Shown here piece by piece: positions 18,398 to 28,215 of a stretch of DNA of 58,353 bases. The notes under the pieces are model-generated. The model saw nothing but the letters and a program-made list of their open reading frames with translations. It made no database searches and was not told where the DNA came from. A program made the translations under genes and the position numbers. Origin of the DNA: Flavobacteriaceae bacterium (lineage in GTDB: Bacteria; Bacteroidota; Bacteroidia; Flavobacteriales; Flavobacteriaceae); assembly GCA_029249225.1 (NCBI GenBank), contig JAQWHT010000096.1, positions 1-58,353 of the forward strand. The letters run 5' to 3'. How positions within the stretch are numbered: position 1 is the first letter of the stretch; each line of letters starts with the position of its first letter.

Positions 18398-21024
18398 AGT
18401 GATTCCAAGTTCTTTAATAATAGTATAATTTTTTCATTAGCATCTGCGGCTTTTTTTCGCTCTAACTCAATCACTTTTTCTGGAGCATTTGACACAAAAC
18501 GGTCATTGGAGAGTTTTTTTTCTACTGAGGCTAAAAACCCTTTGGTATACTTAAGTTCACTAATCAGTTTTTCCTTCTCTTCTTTCGGATCTTCAACTGC
18601 ATTGGTTGGTATAAAGAATTCCAAATTATTAATCCTGAAGCTACCCCCAGCTAAATCTTTAGGAGGGATGGAATAATACATCTCTGAAACACCACCTAAC
18701 TTTACAATTGCAGATTCATAATTGAAATTAGCCGGTTTGGAATTCAAATAAAGGCTAATCTGTTCTTTTGGTGAAATGTTTTTTTCCTTTCTAAAATTTC
18801 GAATTCCACCGATAATTTGTTGAGCCAATTCAAAATCACTAATACATTTTTTGTCATAGGTGTGGACTTTTGGCCATGCCGCAATGGTAAGTGCCTCCTC
18901 TGGTTTTCGATCAGCTATATAATGCCATATCTCTTCGGTCAAAAATGGCATAAAAGGATGTAGAATCCTTAAGTTTTTCTCAAATAAAGCAATCACTTTG
19001 TTATAACTTTGGCGATCTATGGGCTCGCCATATTCAGGCTTGATAAGTTCCAATAACCACGAACAAAAATCTTCCCAAACAAGTTTATAGATTGACATTA
19101 AGGCATCTGAAATCCTGTATTTTTCAAAGTTCTCATCTACCCAAGCCAGGGTTTTTTCAAAATGACTTTCGTACCATTCAAGTGCCTCAGAGGCAACATT
19201 AGGTGCTTGTAAATCTTCTTTAATTTCCCAACCTTCAATTAATCGGTAGGCATTCCAAATTTTATTTGCAAAATTCTTTCCCTGTTGGCATAAAGTCTCG
19301 TCAAAAAGCAAATCGTTTCCTGCAGCAGAACTCAGCATTAATCCCACCCGAACTGCGTCTGCTCCATAGTCTTTGATAAGTTTTAATGCATCTGGAGAGT
19401 TTCCCAACTGTTTGGACATTTTACGTCCTTTTTTATCTCTAACCAAGCCTGTAAGATAAACCTTCGAAAAAGGTTTTTCATCTCTAAAGGCATACCCTGA
19501 CATAATCATTCTAGCTACCCAAAAAAACAAAATATCAGGCCCTGTCACTAAATCTTGTGTAGGGTAATAGTATTGAATTTCTTCATTTTCAGGATATCGG
19601 ATGCCATCAAAAACTGAGATAGGCCATAGCCATGAGGAAAACCAGGTGTCTAAAACATCTTCATCTTGACGAAGGTTGTCCATTGTTAAACTGGCATTCC
19701 CACTTTTTGATCTAGCCTTTTCCAATGCTTTTACCTCATCTAACGCTACCACATAGTCATCTTTCCCCTTTCCATAATAATAAGCTGGTATTCGTTGTCC
19801 CCACCAAAGTTGTCTTGAGATATTCCAATCTCGAATATTCTCCATCCAGTGACGGTAGGTGTTTTTAAACTTTTCTGGTAAAAGTTCAATATCTTTTGAA
19901 TTAAGAACTCCGTCTATGGCAGGCCGGGCTAATTCTTCCATTTTCAGAAACCACTGATCCAATAATCGTGGTTCAATTACAGCTTTTGTCCGTTCAGAAA
20001 CACCAACCTTATGTCTATGGGGCTCTGTTTTTACTAATAATTGTTGTGCTTCTAAGTCTTTAACAATAATTTTTCTCGCCTTAAAACGATCCAAGTTTTC
20101 GTAGCTACCCCCATTTTCATTAAGGCTACCATCAGGATTAAAAATATTGATAACTTCAAGTTGGTGCTTTTCACCTAGTAGCTTATCATTTTGATCGTGT
20201 GCAGGGGTGACTTTCAGACAACCAGTCCCAAAATCCATAGCAACATAATCGTCCTCAATAATAGGGATGGTTCTATTCGTCAATGGTACACTAACTTTTT
20301 TTCCTTTAAGGTGAGTATAACGTTCATCTTCTGGATGTATACAGATTGCTGTATCTCCCAATAATGTTTCTGGACGTGTAGTTGCAATGATTACCCTTTC
20401 ATCGCTATCTACCACAGGGTAAACAATGTGATACAGGTTTCCGTTTTTTTCTTCATAAAGCACTTCCTCATCAGAGAGAGTCGTTTGAGCTTCTGGATCC
20501 CAATTCACCATCCGATATCCCCTGTAGATTAGTCCGTCATTATGGAGTTGTTCAAAAACCTGAAGAACAGAGGCAGTCATTTCAGGGTCTAAAGTAAACT
20601 TGGTTCGATCCCAGTCACAACTGCATCCCAATTTTTTTAATTGTTCCAATATCACACCTCCGTATTCCTCAGTCCAGTCCCATGCATGTTTAAGAAATTC
20701 TTCTCGAGTCAAATCACTTTTTTCAATTCCTTCAGACTTTAATTTTGCAACTACTTTGGCTTCGGTAGCAATTGAGGCATGATCTGTACCAGGGACCCAA
20801 CAAGCATTAAAATCTCTCATTCTAGCACGTCGTACAATAATATCTTGAAGGGAATTATTTAACATGTGTCCCATGTGCAGGATACCTGTAACGTTTGGAG
20901 GAGGGATTACTATAGTGTAAGGTTCCCGCTCATCAGGTGATGATTTAAAAAAATTATTTTTTTGCCAATAGGAATACCATTTACTTTCTATCCCTTTGGC
21001 ATCAAATTTGGAAGGAATTTCCAT
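18394..21024 (-). CDS. valS: Valine--tRNA ligase
   Basis: An 876-residue class I aminoacyl-tRNA synthetase. The HIGH motif reads HMGH at residues 50-53 after PPPNVTG. The KMSKS motif reads KMSKQ at about 535-539, followed by LGNSPD. The editing domain lies between them (TTRPETLLGDTA). A C-terminal coiled-coil arm starts near residue 805 (EEKEKLISELKYTKG), typical of ValRS. No T-box leader is seen upstream. Confidence 0.97.
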   Translation of the reverse strand: MEIPSKFDAKGIESKWYSYWQKNNFFKSSPDEREPYTIVIPPPNVTGILHMGHMLNNSLQDIIVRRARMRDFNACWVPGTDHASIATEAKVVAKLKSEGIEKSDLTREEFLKHAWDWTEEYGGVILEQLKKLGCSCDWDRTKFTLDPEMTASVLQVFEQLHNDGLIYRGYRMVNWDPEAQTTLSDEEVLYEEKNGNLYHIVYPVVDSDERVIIATTRPETLLGDTAICIHPEDERYTHLKGKKVSVPLTNRTIPIIEDDYVAMDFGTGCLKVTPAHDQNDKLLGEKHQLEVINIFNPDGSLNENGGSYENLDRFKARKIIVKDLEAQQLLVKTEPHRHKVGVSERTKAVIEPRLLDQWFLKMEELARPAIDGVLNSKDIELLPEKFKNTYRHWMENIRDWNISRQLWWGQRIPAYYYGKGKDDYVVALDEVKALEKARSKSGNASLTMDNLRQDEDVLDTWFSSWLWPISVFDGIRYPENEEIQYYYPTQDLVTGPDILFFWVARMIMSGYAFRDEKPFSKVYLTGLVRDKKGRKMSKQLGNSPDALKLIKDYGADAVRVGLMLSSAAGNDLLFDETLCQQGKNFANKIWNAYRLIEGWEIKEDLQAPNVASEALEWYESHFEKTLAWVDENFEKYRISDALMSIYKLVWEDFCSWLLELIKPEYGEPIDRQSYNKVIALFEKNLRILHPFMPFLTEEIWHYIADRKPEEALTIAAWPKVHTYDKKCISDFELAQQIIGGIRNFRKEKNISPKEQISLYLNSKPANFNYESAIVKLGGVSEMYYSIPPKDLAGGSFRINNLEFFIPTNAVEDPKEEKEKLISELKYTKGFLASVEKKLSNDRFVSNAPEKVIELERKKAADANEKIILLLKNLESL

Positions 21025-21052
21025 GAGAAATTTTTGGTCTAGTTTTGTTTAG

Positions 21053-21060
21053 CAAAAATA
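21053..21060 (-). promoter_or_regulatory. -7 promoter box for valS
   Basis: On the minus strand TATTTTTG matches TAnnTTTG exactly, 28 nt before the valS ATG. The sequence 19 nt further upstream is TATG, a degenerate -33 element. Confidence 0.4.
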
Positions 21061-21134
21061 AGAACACTAATGTTATAAACATAACGACTCTCTAATAAAG
21101 AAAATTTTTATTTTTATTCTATAAATTCACTTTT

Positions 21135-21521
21135 ATGAAAGCAAACAATTACCCTAGCCTTTTTTTACTTCTTTTTAGTATTTCGGTTTATGCCCAACAA
21201 ATATCGCCTCAGATAGAATTTGAGACCACTATCATTGACTATGGAACAATCGAAAATGGGAGTGATGGAGCACGTGTTTTTAAATTTAAAAATACAGGCA
21301 GTGCAGATCTAATAATTACAAATGTTAAATCTACTTGTGGATGTACGATTCCTAAAAAACCTGATGAACCAATTGCTCCAGGTGAGTCTAGTGAGATTAT
21401 TGTACGGTATGACACCAAAAGAACAGGCCCTTTTAGAAAAACAATTACTGTTTCTACCAATCAGGAAAATAATCCTATCATCGCCTTAAAACTTAAAGGA
21501 ACTGTTCTTCCTGCTCCATAA
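21135..21521 (+). CDS. DUF1573 domain-containing secreted protein
   Basis: A 128-residue protein with a signal peptide ending about residue 20 (VYAQ). The rest is one Ig-like DUF1573 domain: IEFETTIIDYGTIENGSDG, then FKFKNTGSADLIITNVKSTC, GCTIPKKP, and a C-terminal strand set ending LKLKGTV. The CGC pair is typical. The domain resembles ASPM/Hydin-type beta sandwiches; the role in Bacteroidota is not established. It is monocistronic and faces away from valS. Confidence 0.9.
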   Translation: MKANNYPSLFLLLFSISVYAQQISPQIEFETTIIDYGTIENGSDGARVFKFKNTGSADLIITNVKSTCGCTIPKKPDEPIAPGESSEIIVRYDTKRTGPFRKTITVSTNQENNPIIALKLKGTVLPAP

Positions 21522-21597
21522 ATCCGCTAACAATTTAATTTTAAAAAATCTTTTTAGGTTTTAAAACTGTAGTTGATGGTTGGTAAAAAAAACCTCT

Positions 21598-21605
21598 TAT
21601 TTTTG
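21598..21605 (+). promoter_or_regulatory. -7 promoter box before the aminotransferase-murB pair
   Basis: TATTTTTG matches TAnnTTTG exactly and ends 16 nt before the ATG at 21622. A TTG at 21573-21575 lies 22 nt upstream, at the edge of accepted spacing. Confidence 0.4.
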
Positions 21606-21621
21606 CAACTTTATTTGACTC

Positions 21622-22821
21622 ATGCCACAATTATCTAGAAAGGGAATCGAACTTCCAACATCTCCAATCCGTAAGCTCGTAATTTATTCTGAAAGAGCAA
21701 AAGAGAAAGGAGTCGAGGTTCTTCATCTCAACATTGGACAGCCTGATATCGCTGCTCCGAAAGAGGCGATCGATGCTGTAACAAATTCAAATTTAAACTT
21801 GTTGCCTTATGGACCTTCTCAAGGTACCTTATCTTACCGTGAAAAATTAGTTGCCTATTACAGCAAACACAGCATTACCATTGGTACAGATGATATTATT
21901 GTCACTACAGGAGCAAGTGAGGCGTTAACATTCGCGCTTAATGTGATTTGTGATGCAGGTGATGAGATTATTATACCCGAACCTTTTTATGCCAACTACA
22001 ATGGCTTCGCAAGTGCTGCTAGTGTTTGTGTTGTTCCGGTTATTTCAGAGTTTCATTCTCAGTTCCAACTTCCAGCTTTAGAGAATATCAATGAAAAAAT
22101 TACGCCTAAAACTAAAGCCATTTTGTTATGCAACCCAAGCAATCCAACAGGCTATGTATACAGTAAAAATGAAATTGATACTCTTTGCGAACTGGCCATT
22201 AAACATGATATTTTCTTAATTGTTGATGAAGTTTACAGAGAATTTATTCATGGCGGTGATCCTCACTATTCCGTCCTAAGTAATGAAAAAGCTGGTCAGC
22301 ATACAGTAATGATTGACTCGGTATCTAAACGGTACAGCATGTGTGGAGCTCGAGTGGGTTCACTAGTATCAAAAAATAATACTCTTATTCAAAATGTATT
22401 GAAGTTTGCCCACCTTCGTCTCTCCCCACCCACCTATGCTCTCATGGCAAGTGAGGCAGCGCTTTCAGCCCCAGAAAGTTATTTGGAAGGAGTAATCAAT
22501 GAATATACCTCAAGAAGAAACACCCTCATTAAACACTTGGAGCAAATTCCCTATGTTGAGGTATCTCATCCGATGGGTGCTTTTTATTGCATTGTAAAAT
22601 TACCCGTGAAAGATGCTGAAGATTTTTCTAAATTCCTCTTAACAGATTTTAATTTTGACAATCAAACTGTAATGTTAGCTCCAGCAAAGGGCTTTTATTA
22701 ATCTCCAAATGTTGGGCTCAATGAAGTACGAATTGCATTTATCTTAGATCAAGAAAAACTAATTCTAGCAGCAACTATTTTAGAAAAAGGGTTGGAAGCA
22801 TATAAGAAATTTGTACATTGA
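21622..22821 (+). pseudogene. PLP-dependent class I aminotransferase with premature TAA
   Basis: A fold-type I aminotransferase with the expected motifs: LNIGQPDIAAPKEA, NPSNPTG, DEVYREF, and the PLP lysine Lys236 in DSVSKRYSMCGAR. Translation stops at TAA (22699-22701) after 359 residues, in the sequence PAKGFY. The same frame continues with SPNVGLNEVRIAFIL and runs to TGA at 22819-22821. The intact protein would be 399 residues, the normal length for the family. Homologues have Ser after GFY, so one C-to-A change (TCA to TAA) accounts for the stop. The lost 39 residues include the final strand and helix of the small domain. murB begins 3 nt after the original stop. Confidence 0.85.
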
Positions 22822-22824
22822 AAT

Positions 22825-23832
22825 ATGCTCAAGTTTAAAGAGAACATTTCTTTAAAGCCCTACAACACCTTTGGTATAGAAGCCCGTACAAAATACTTTT
22901 ACAAAGTCACCAATAGCCTTGAACTCAAGGATATTCTTCAAAGAAATAAAAACCTCCCGTTTCGTATTTTAGGGGGGGGTAGCAACATACTTTTAACCAA
23001 AGATTTTGAAGGACTCACGCTACTCATTGCAAATAAGGGTATTGAAATACTAGAAGAGTATCCAGAAACCGTTACTGTAGAAGTTCAAGCTGGAGAAAAT
23101 TGGCATGAATTTGTCTTGTGGTGCCTAAGTCGAAACTACGGTGGTGTAGAGAATTTAGCGCTGATTCCTGGAGGAGTTGGGGCTGCACCGATTCAGAATA
23201 TTGGCGCTTATGGAGTAGAGCTTGCTTCCGTCTTCAAATCATGTAAAGTCCTAAATACTCAAACATTAGAAGAAGAAACACTAGAAAAAAAAGATTGTGA
23301 ATTTGGCTACAGATCTTCTATTTTTAAAACCCATAAAAAAGGAACGTTTATAATCACATCAGTATGTTTCGAGCTTCGACAACCTCCTCACAATCTCATC
23401 ATTGAATATGGTGCCTTAAGATCTCAACTTAAAAATACCTCCCCGACTATACAGGAGGTTGCAGCTGCTGTAATTAGAATTCGAGAATCCAAACTACCCG
23501 ACCCAAAAATACTTGGAAACAGTGGAAGTTTTTTTAAAAATCCAGTGGTCTCAAAAACACATTATCATCGCCTCAAGAAAACCTACACCCAGCTACCCTC
23601 CTATCCTGCATCTGATCATCACCTAAAAATTCCAGCTGCTTGGCTGATTGACCAGTTAGGTTTTAAAGGCACCCAACATGGTGGGGCAGGTGTTCACAAC
23701 GCTCAAGCTTTAGTACTCGTAAATTTGGGAGAGGCGAAAGGAAAGGAAATTCTAGACCTCGCTCAAAAAATCCAAACTGCGGTCAAAAAAACTTTTGATA
23801 TAGCTTTAGAAATAGAAGTAAATGTTCTTTAA
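22825..23832 (+). CDS. murB: UDP-N-acetylmuramate dehydrogenase (MurB)
   Basis: A 335-residue FAD enzyme that reduces UDP-GlcNAc-enolpyruvate to UDP-MurNAc in peptidoglycan synthesis. Visible blocks are KPYNTFGIEA, RILGGGSNILLT (FAD pyrophosphate site), ALIPGGVGAAPIQNIGAYG, FGYRSSIFK, and GNSGSFFKNP with catalytic Ser235. The length and domain 3 layout (ending EIEVNVL) fit a type I, E. coli-like MurB. It is probably co-transcribed with the aminotransferase locus. Confidence 0.96.
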   Translation: MLKFKENISLKPYNTFGIEARTKYFYKVTNSLELKDILQRNKNLPFRILGGGSNILLTKDFEGLTLLIANKGIEILEEYPETVTVEVQAGENWHEFVLWCLSRNYGGVENLALIPGGVGAAPIQNIGAYGVELASVFKSCKVLNTQTLEEETLEKKDCEFGYRSSIFKTHKKGTFIITSVCFELRQPPHNLIIEYGALRSQLKNTSPTIQEVAAAVIRIRESKLPDPKILGNSGSFFKNPVVSKTHYHRLKKTYTQLPSYPASDHHLKIPAAWLIDQLGFKGTQHGGAGVHNAQALVLVNLGEAKGKEILDLAQKIQTAVKKTFDIALEIEVNVL

Positions 23833-23837
23833 AAGAA

Positions 23838-24290
23838 TTACTCCTTATTTTTAGAATCTAACCAAATAGTAACAGGACCATCATTTTCTAAAGTCACCCT
23901 CATCATGGCTCCAAAAGATCCTGTAGCAACCTTAGACTGTAAAAGAAAGTCTGCCTTTTCAATAAAAGACTCATAGAGGGGGATGGAGTGTTGGTGATTT
24001 GCAGCTCGTATATAGGAGGGTCGATTTCCTTTTTTAGTAGCTGCCATAAGTGTAAACTGACTTACAACCATCAACTCTCCGCTGATATCCATCAGTGATT
24101 TATTCATCACTCCGTGCTCGTCATCAAAAATACGCAAATTGAGCACTTTGTTGACTAGCCAATCTACATCATTTAAGGTATCTGCCATTTCGATCCCTAA
24201 TAGCACCAAAATTCCTTGACTAATTTCCTCACTTTTATTTTCTTCAATGGTTACTTGAGCCTTTCGGACCCGTTGCAGAACAACTCTCAT
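23838..24290 (-). CDS. dtd: D-aminoacyl-tRNA deacylase
   Basis: A 150-residue protein, the standard DTD length. It starts MRVVLQRVRKAQVTIEE, contains the catalytic SQFTLMA motif in the middle, and ends with the NDGPVT motif. DTD hydrolyses D-amino acids (and glycine) mischarged on tRNA. It lies 10 nt downstream of rsgA on the same strand, probably one transcript. Confidence 0.95.
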   Translation of the reverse strand: MRVVLQRVRKAQVTIEENKSEEISQGILVLLGIEMADTLNDVDWLVNKVLNLRIFDDEHGVMNKSLMDISGELMVVSQFTLMAATKKGNRPSYIRAANHQHSIPLYESFIEKADFLLQSKVATGSFGAMMRVTLENDGPVTIWLDSKNKE

Positions 24291-24300
24291 AATTTTTTAT

Positions 24301-25227
24301 TTATCGATAAGTAGTGTCGTTTTCCATCATTTGTAAGTAACTCTGATATCTTGTAGGGGCAATACCTCCTGCATCTAAAGCCTGAAGAATTGCGCAATGA
24401 GGTTCGCTTTGATGCAAACAGTTATGGAACTTACATTTGGATTTCAAAGATGCAAATTCTGGGAAATAATTTCCAATTTCTTCGGGTTTCATATCAACCA
24501 CCCCAAAACCTTTTATTCCTGGAGTATCAATTAGTTTCATCCTCTTGGGCAAAGCAAACATTTCCGCAAATGTAGTAGTATGTGTTCCTTGTTGATGTTG
24601 ATCAGAAAGAGCTGCAGTTTTTAAATTTAAATCTGGTGCAATGGCATTGATCAAAGTAGACTTGCCTACACCGCTATGTCCAGAAAACATACTTACCTTA
24701 TTTTTCATCATTAATTCAACTGAAGCAATATTTGTTCTTTCAGTAGCAGAAATTTTTAAAGTTTTGTATCCAATGGCATTGTAAATAGCAGCCAAATCGT
24801 TAATCTCCTGTTTCTGCTCTGGCACATATGTATCCAGTTTGTTAAAAACCAGAATAGACGGAATTTGATAAGCTTCAGCAGTGACTAAAAAACGGTCAAT
24901 GAAAGCGGGGTATGTTGGAGGATTGTGTAACGTTATAAGCAAAAATACCTGATCAATGTTTGACGCGATAATATGGGTTTGCTTTGACAGGTTTACAGAT
25001 TTACGGACAATGTAGTTTTGGCGTTCAAGAATTTCAACTATTGTCCCTTCAGGTTCTACAGCGAGAGTATCAACTTCAAAAATAACCCAATCGCCTACTG
25101 CCACAGGATTGGTGCTTTTAATCCCTTTCAATCGAAGTTTTCCTTTAATTCTACAGGCATAAAAAACTCCCTCACACTCAACTGTGTACCAACTTCCAGT
25201 AGATCTATAAACAAGGCCTTTTTTCAA
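24301..25227 (-). CDS. rsgA: Ribosome small subunit-dependent GTPase A
   Basis: A 308-residue circularly permuted GTPase with an N-terminal OB fold (about residues 1-70), G4 motif NKLD at 129-132, G1 motif GHSGVGKST at 183-191, G3 DTPG, and a C-terminal zinc region with CKFHNCLHQSEPHC. It matures the 30S subunit. The start is TTG at 25227: no in-frame ATG lies nearby, and KKGLVYRSTGSWY is the conserved N-terminus. Confidence 0.95.
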   Translation of the reverse strand: MKKGLVYRSTGSWYTVECEGVFYACRIKGKLRLKGIKSTNPVAVGDWVIFEVDTLAVEPEGTIVEILERQNYIVRKSVNLSKQTHIIASNIDQVFLLITLHNPPTYPAFIDRFLVTAEAYQIPSILVFNKLDTYVPEQKQEINDLAAIYNAIGYKTLKISATERTNIASVELMMKNKVSMFSGHSGVGKSTLINAIAPDLNLKTAALSDQHQQGTHTTTFAEMFALPKRMKLIDTPGIKGFGVVDMKPEEIGNYFPEFASLKSKCKFHNCLHQSEPHCAILQALDAGGIAPTRYQSYLQMMENDTTYR

Positions 25228-25274
25228 CTCTTTTTTTACAAAGTAACAGTTTTTTTTTCACCTTACTGGATTTA

Positions 25275-25302
25275 TTGAAGAGCATACAAATTTGTATCTT
25301 TA
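25275..25302 (+). promoter_or_regulatory. Probable promoter of gpmI
   Basis: TTG (25275-25277), 17 nt, then TATCTTTA (25295-25302), one mismatch from TAnnTTTG. The box ends 12 nt before the gpmI ATG. Confidence 0.4.
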
Positions 25303-25314
25303 CATAAAAAATTA

Positions 25315-26826
25315 ATGGCCCAAAAAACACTCTTGATGATCTTGGATGGCTGGGGGAACGCTCCTGACCCTAAAGTCTCTGCTTTAGACCAAGCACAAAC
25401 TCCTTACATTGATTCACTATATAAAAACTATGCTTATAACGCTCTTAGAACCGATGGCGTTCATGTAGGCCTCCCAGAAGGACAGATGGGAAATAGTGAA
25501 GTTGGACATATGAATCTGGGGGCAGGTAGAATTGTTTATCAAGACTTGGCAAAAATTAATTTGGCTGTTGAAAACAATGAACTTCAACATGAAACGGTCT
25601 TAACAGAGAGTTTGGTTTATGCTAAAAAGGAAAGGAAAAAAGTACATTTGCTCGGATTATTGTCTGATGGAGGAGTCCACTCCCATATCAATCATCTGGA
25701 AGGCTTACTAGACTTAATAGAAGAATATGAACTTCCTCAAGTATTTCTTCATGCTTTTACAGACGGGAGAGACGTTGATCCTCAGTCTGGAAAAAAATTT
25801 GTGAATCAAATCGAAAACAAATTAAAAGACAAACAAACCCAGTTTGCTTCTTTAATTGGTCGTTATTATGCTATGGATCGTGACCAAAGGTGGGAACGTG
25901 TAAAACTAGCTTATGATCTTTTAGTCCATAGAAAAGGTGAAGCATCAACCGATTTTGAGAAAAGTCTTCAAGAGAGCTATGATCTAGGAACAACAGATGA
26001 ATTTATAAAACCTTTATATAAAGAAAACACCTCAGCTAAAATAGAATCAGGTGATGTGGTACTCTTTTTTAATTTTAGAACAGACAGAGGCAGAGAGCTT
26101 ACTCAAGCACTTTCACAACAGGCATTCCCAGAATATGCAATGGAACCTCTCAATCTGTATTATGTGACACTTACTAATTATGACGAATCATTTAAAGGGG
26201 TAAAAGTAGTTTTTGACAAAGACAACCTTCAAGATACATTAGGCGAAGTTTTATCCAAATCAGGAAAAACTCAAGTTCGTATTGCCGAGACAGAAAAATA
26301 TCCCCATGTTACCTTCTTTTTTAATGGAGGAAGAGAAGTCCCTTTCGAGGGAGAAGAACGGATTTTATGTCCCTCTCCTAAAGTTGCTACTTATGATTTA
26401 AAACCTGAAATGAGTGCCTTTGAAATTCGGGATGCGATTGTTGAAAAAATACGAAACAATCCTCCAGACTTTATCTGTTTAAATTTTGCCAACCCAGATA
26501 TGGTAGGGCATACAGGAGATTTAGAAGCTGCAATCAAAGCTTGTGAAGCTGTAGATCAATGTGCGGGAGATGTATTGGATGCTGCACTCCAACAAGGTTA
26601 TGCCAGTTTAGTAATTGCCGACCATGGTAATTGCGAAACAATGATTAACCCTGATGGGAGCCCAAATACAGCTCATACAACCAACCCAGTTCCTGTGATC
26701 TTAGTAGATCCAGAAAAAAAGAAAATTAACTCTGGAATTTTGGGAGATATTGCTCCTTCTATCCTAGATTTAATGGATGTAAATCAGCCTGAAATAATGA
26801 CCCAAAAATCTTTAATTAGAAAATAA
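25315..26826 (+). CDS. gpmI: 2,3-bisphosphoglycerate-independent phosphoglycerate mutase
   Basis: A 503-residue alkaline phosphatase-superfamily enzyme of glycolysis interconverting 3- and 2-phosphoglycerate. The catalytic serine is Ser61 in GQMGNSEVGHMNLGAGR. Metal-binding blocks include LMILDGWG at the N-terminus, HAFTDGRD, NFANPDMVGHTGD and ADHGNCE. It heads an operon with the thioredoxin-like lipoprotein (TAATG overlap), map and a methyltransferase. Confidence 0.97.
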   Translation: MAQKTLLMILDGWGNAPDPKVSALDQAQTPYIDSLYKNYAYNALRTDGVHVGLPEGQMGNSEVGHMNLGAGRIVYQDLAKINLAVENNELQHETVLTESLVYAKKERKKVHLLGLLSDGGVHSHINHLEGLLDLIEEYELPQVFLHAFTDGRDVDPQSGKKFVNQIENKLKDKQTQFASLIGRYYAMDRDQRWERVKLAYDLLVHRKGEASTDFEKSLQESYDLGTTDEFIKPLYKENTSAKIESGDVVLFFNFRTDRGRELTQALSQQAFPEYAMEPLNLYYVTLTNYDESFKGVKVVFDKDNLQDTLGEVLSKSGKTQVRIAETEKYPHVTFFFNGGREVPFEGEERILCPSPKVATYDLKPEMSAFEIRDAIVEKIRNNPPDFICLNFANPDMVGHTGDLEAAIKACEAVDQCAGDVLDAALQQGYASLVIADHGNCETMINPDGSPNTAHTTNPVPVILVDPEKKKINSGILGDIAPSILDLMDVNQPEIMTQKSLIRK

Positions 26827-27389
26827 TGAAACAATTAATCCTTCTCTTTATCACAGCCCTACTTGTGACTCAATGCAAAAGTTCACAAACTCCAAAATAC
26901 AGCTCCAAACCCATGAAAGTAAAAACCTTGATTGGAGAAGAAGGAGAAACGGTAGTGCTGGGTTATATGAATCGTGCAAATCTTAATACTGAGGAGTTCA
27001 TGTCTTGGTTTAAACTAGAATACGATCGGCTTCAAATTCCTGAACAATGGGCAGAAGAGCATGTACCCCTGGTTAAAAATTTAGAATTTAAATTATTCTT
27101 AGGGACTTGGTGTGGTGATACCCAAAGAGAATTAGGTGGTATGTTCAAACTTTTAGATGCCTTAGGAGTATCGGAAGATCAACTGGAAATGTATGCTATT
27201 TCTGAAGCAAAAGACAGCCCCCTAGGATACGAAAAAGAATATGAAATCCTAAACATCCCAACCTTAATCTTCTTTGAAGATGGAAAAGAGAACAATAGAA
27301 TCGTAGAATTCCCTGTAGAAAGTATGATTGAAGATTTTTCTAAAATCCTTAAAAAGGAACCTTACGAGGACGCCTACGCTGATTTTTAA
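26826..27389 (+). CDS. Thioredoxin family lipoprotein
   Basis: A 187-residue protein with a lipoprotein signal (lipobox LVTQC, Cys17), so probably anchored in the envelope. The thioredoxin-like domain has LGTWCGDTQREL with Cys96; the second Cys of CxxC is missing (C-G-D-T). This WCGD type is common in Flavobacteria proteins annotated as thioredoxin family. It cannot act as a classical dithiol oxidoreductase. The start codon overlaps the gpmI stop by one base. Confidence 0.82.
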   Translation: MKQLILLFITALLVTQCKSSQTPKYSSKPMKVKTLIGEEGETVVLGYMNRANLNTEEFMSWFKLEYDRLQIPEQWAEEHVPLVKNLEFKLFLGTWCGDTQRELGGMFKLLDALGVSEDQLEMYAISEAKDSPLGYEKEYEILNIPTLIFFEDGKENNRIVEFPVESMIEDFSKILKKEPYEDAYADF

Positions 27390-27390
27390 G

Positions 27391-28215
27391 ATGTCTGGAA
27401 TTATACTAAAAACAAGAGAAGAAATTGAATTGATGCGGGAAAGTGCGTTGATCGTTTCAAAAACATTAGGGATGTTAGCTTCGGAGATTAAGCCTGGAGT
27501 TACCACATTAAAGCTTGATACGTTGGCTTATGAATTTATCAAAGAACAAGGTGCCGAACCAGGTTTTTTAGGGCTATATGATTTCCCAAACACTCTTTGC
27601 ATGAGTCCTAATGCTCAAGTTGTACATGGCATTCCCAACGAAACCCCTTTAGAAGAAGGAGATATTATCTCAATCGATTGTGGTGCTTTGAAAAATGGCT
27701 TCTACGGTGACCATGCCTACACCTTCGCTGTAGGTGATATTGATACCGATACAAAAAAATTATTACGCATTACCAAAGAATCTTTATATGAGGGTATCAA
27801 TGCATTTCGACTGAATAATCGAATAGGAGATTTGGGCTATGCCATTCAGTATCATTGCGAAAAAGAAGGCTATGGGGTTGTTCGTGAATTGGTAGGCCAC
27901 GGGCTAGGAGAAACCATGCACGAAGCTCCAGAAGTTCCAAATTACGGTAAACGAGGTCGTGGAAAAAAGTTTTTAAATGGAATGGTCCTAGCTATTGAGC
28001 CCATGATCAATTTAGGTACACATAGGATCAAACAACTCAAAGACGGTTGGACTATCCTAACCGCCGATGGAAAACCCTCCGCCCATTTCGAGCATAATGT
28101 TGCCTTGATAGATGGAAATCCTGAATTACTTTCAACCTTCGAATACATCTATAAAGCATTGGGGATTTCTAGTGAGGAAGAAATTCCTTTCAGAAGTCAT
28201 CCTTTGGTACTATGA
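27391..28215 (+). CDS. map: Type I methionyl aminopeptidase
   Basis: A 274-residue enzyme removing the initiator methionine. It carries the five metal-ligand regions: DIISIDCGALKNGFYGDHAYTF (two Asp), GHGLGETMHEAPEVPN (His, then His in LGETMHE), and AIEPMI (Glu) plus the C-terminal HFEHNV Glu. ATG at 27391 is chosen because MSGIILKTREEIELMRES matches family N-termini; an upstream start at 27328 would run inside the preceding gene. The 3' end overlaps the next methyltransferase by 4 nt. Confidence 0.95.
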   Translation: MSGIILKTREEIELMRESALIVSKTLGMLASEIKPGVTTLKLDTLAYEFIKEQGAEPGFLGLYDFPNTLCMSPNAQVVHGIPNETPLEEGDIISIDCGALKNGFYGDHAYTFAVGDIDTDTKKLLRITKESLYEGINAFRLNNRIGDLGYAIQYHCEKEGYGVVRELVGHGLGETMHEAPEVPNYGKRGRGKKFLNGMVLAIEPMINLGTHRIKQLKDGWTILTADGKPSAHFEHNVALIDGNPELLSTFEYIYKALGISSEEEIPFRSHPLVL

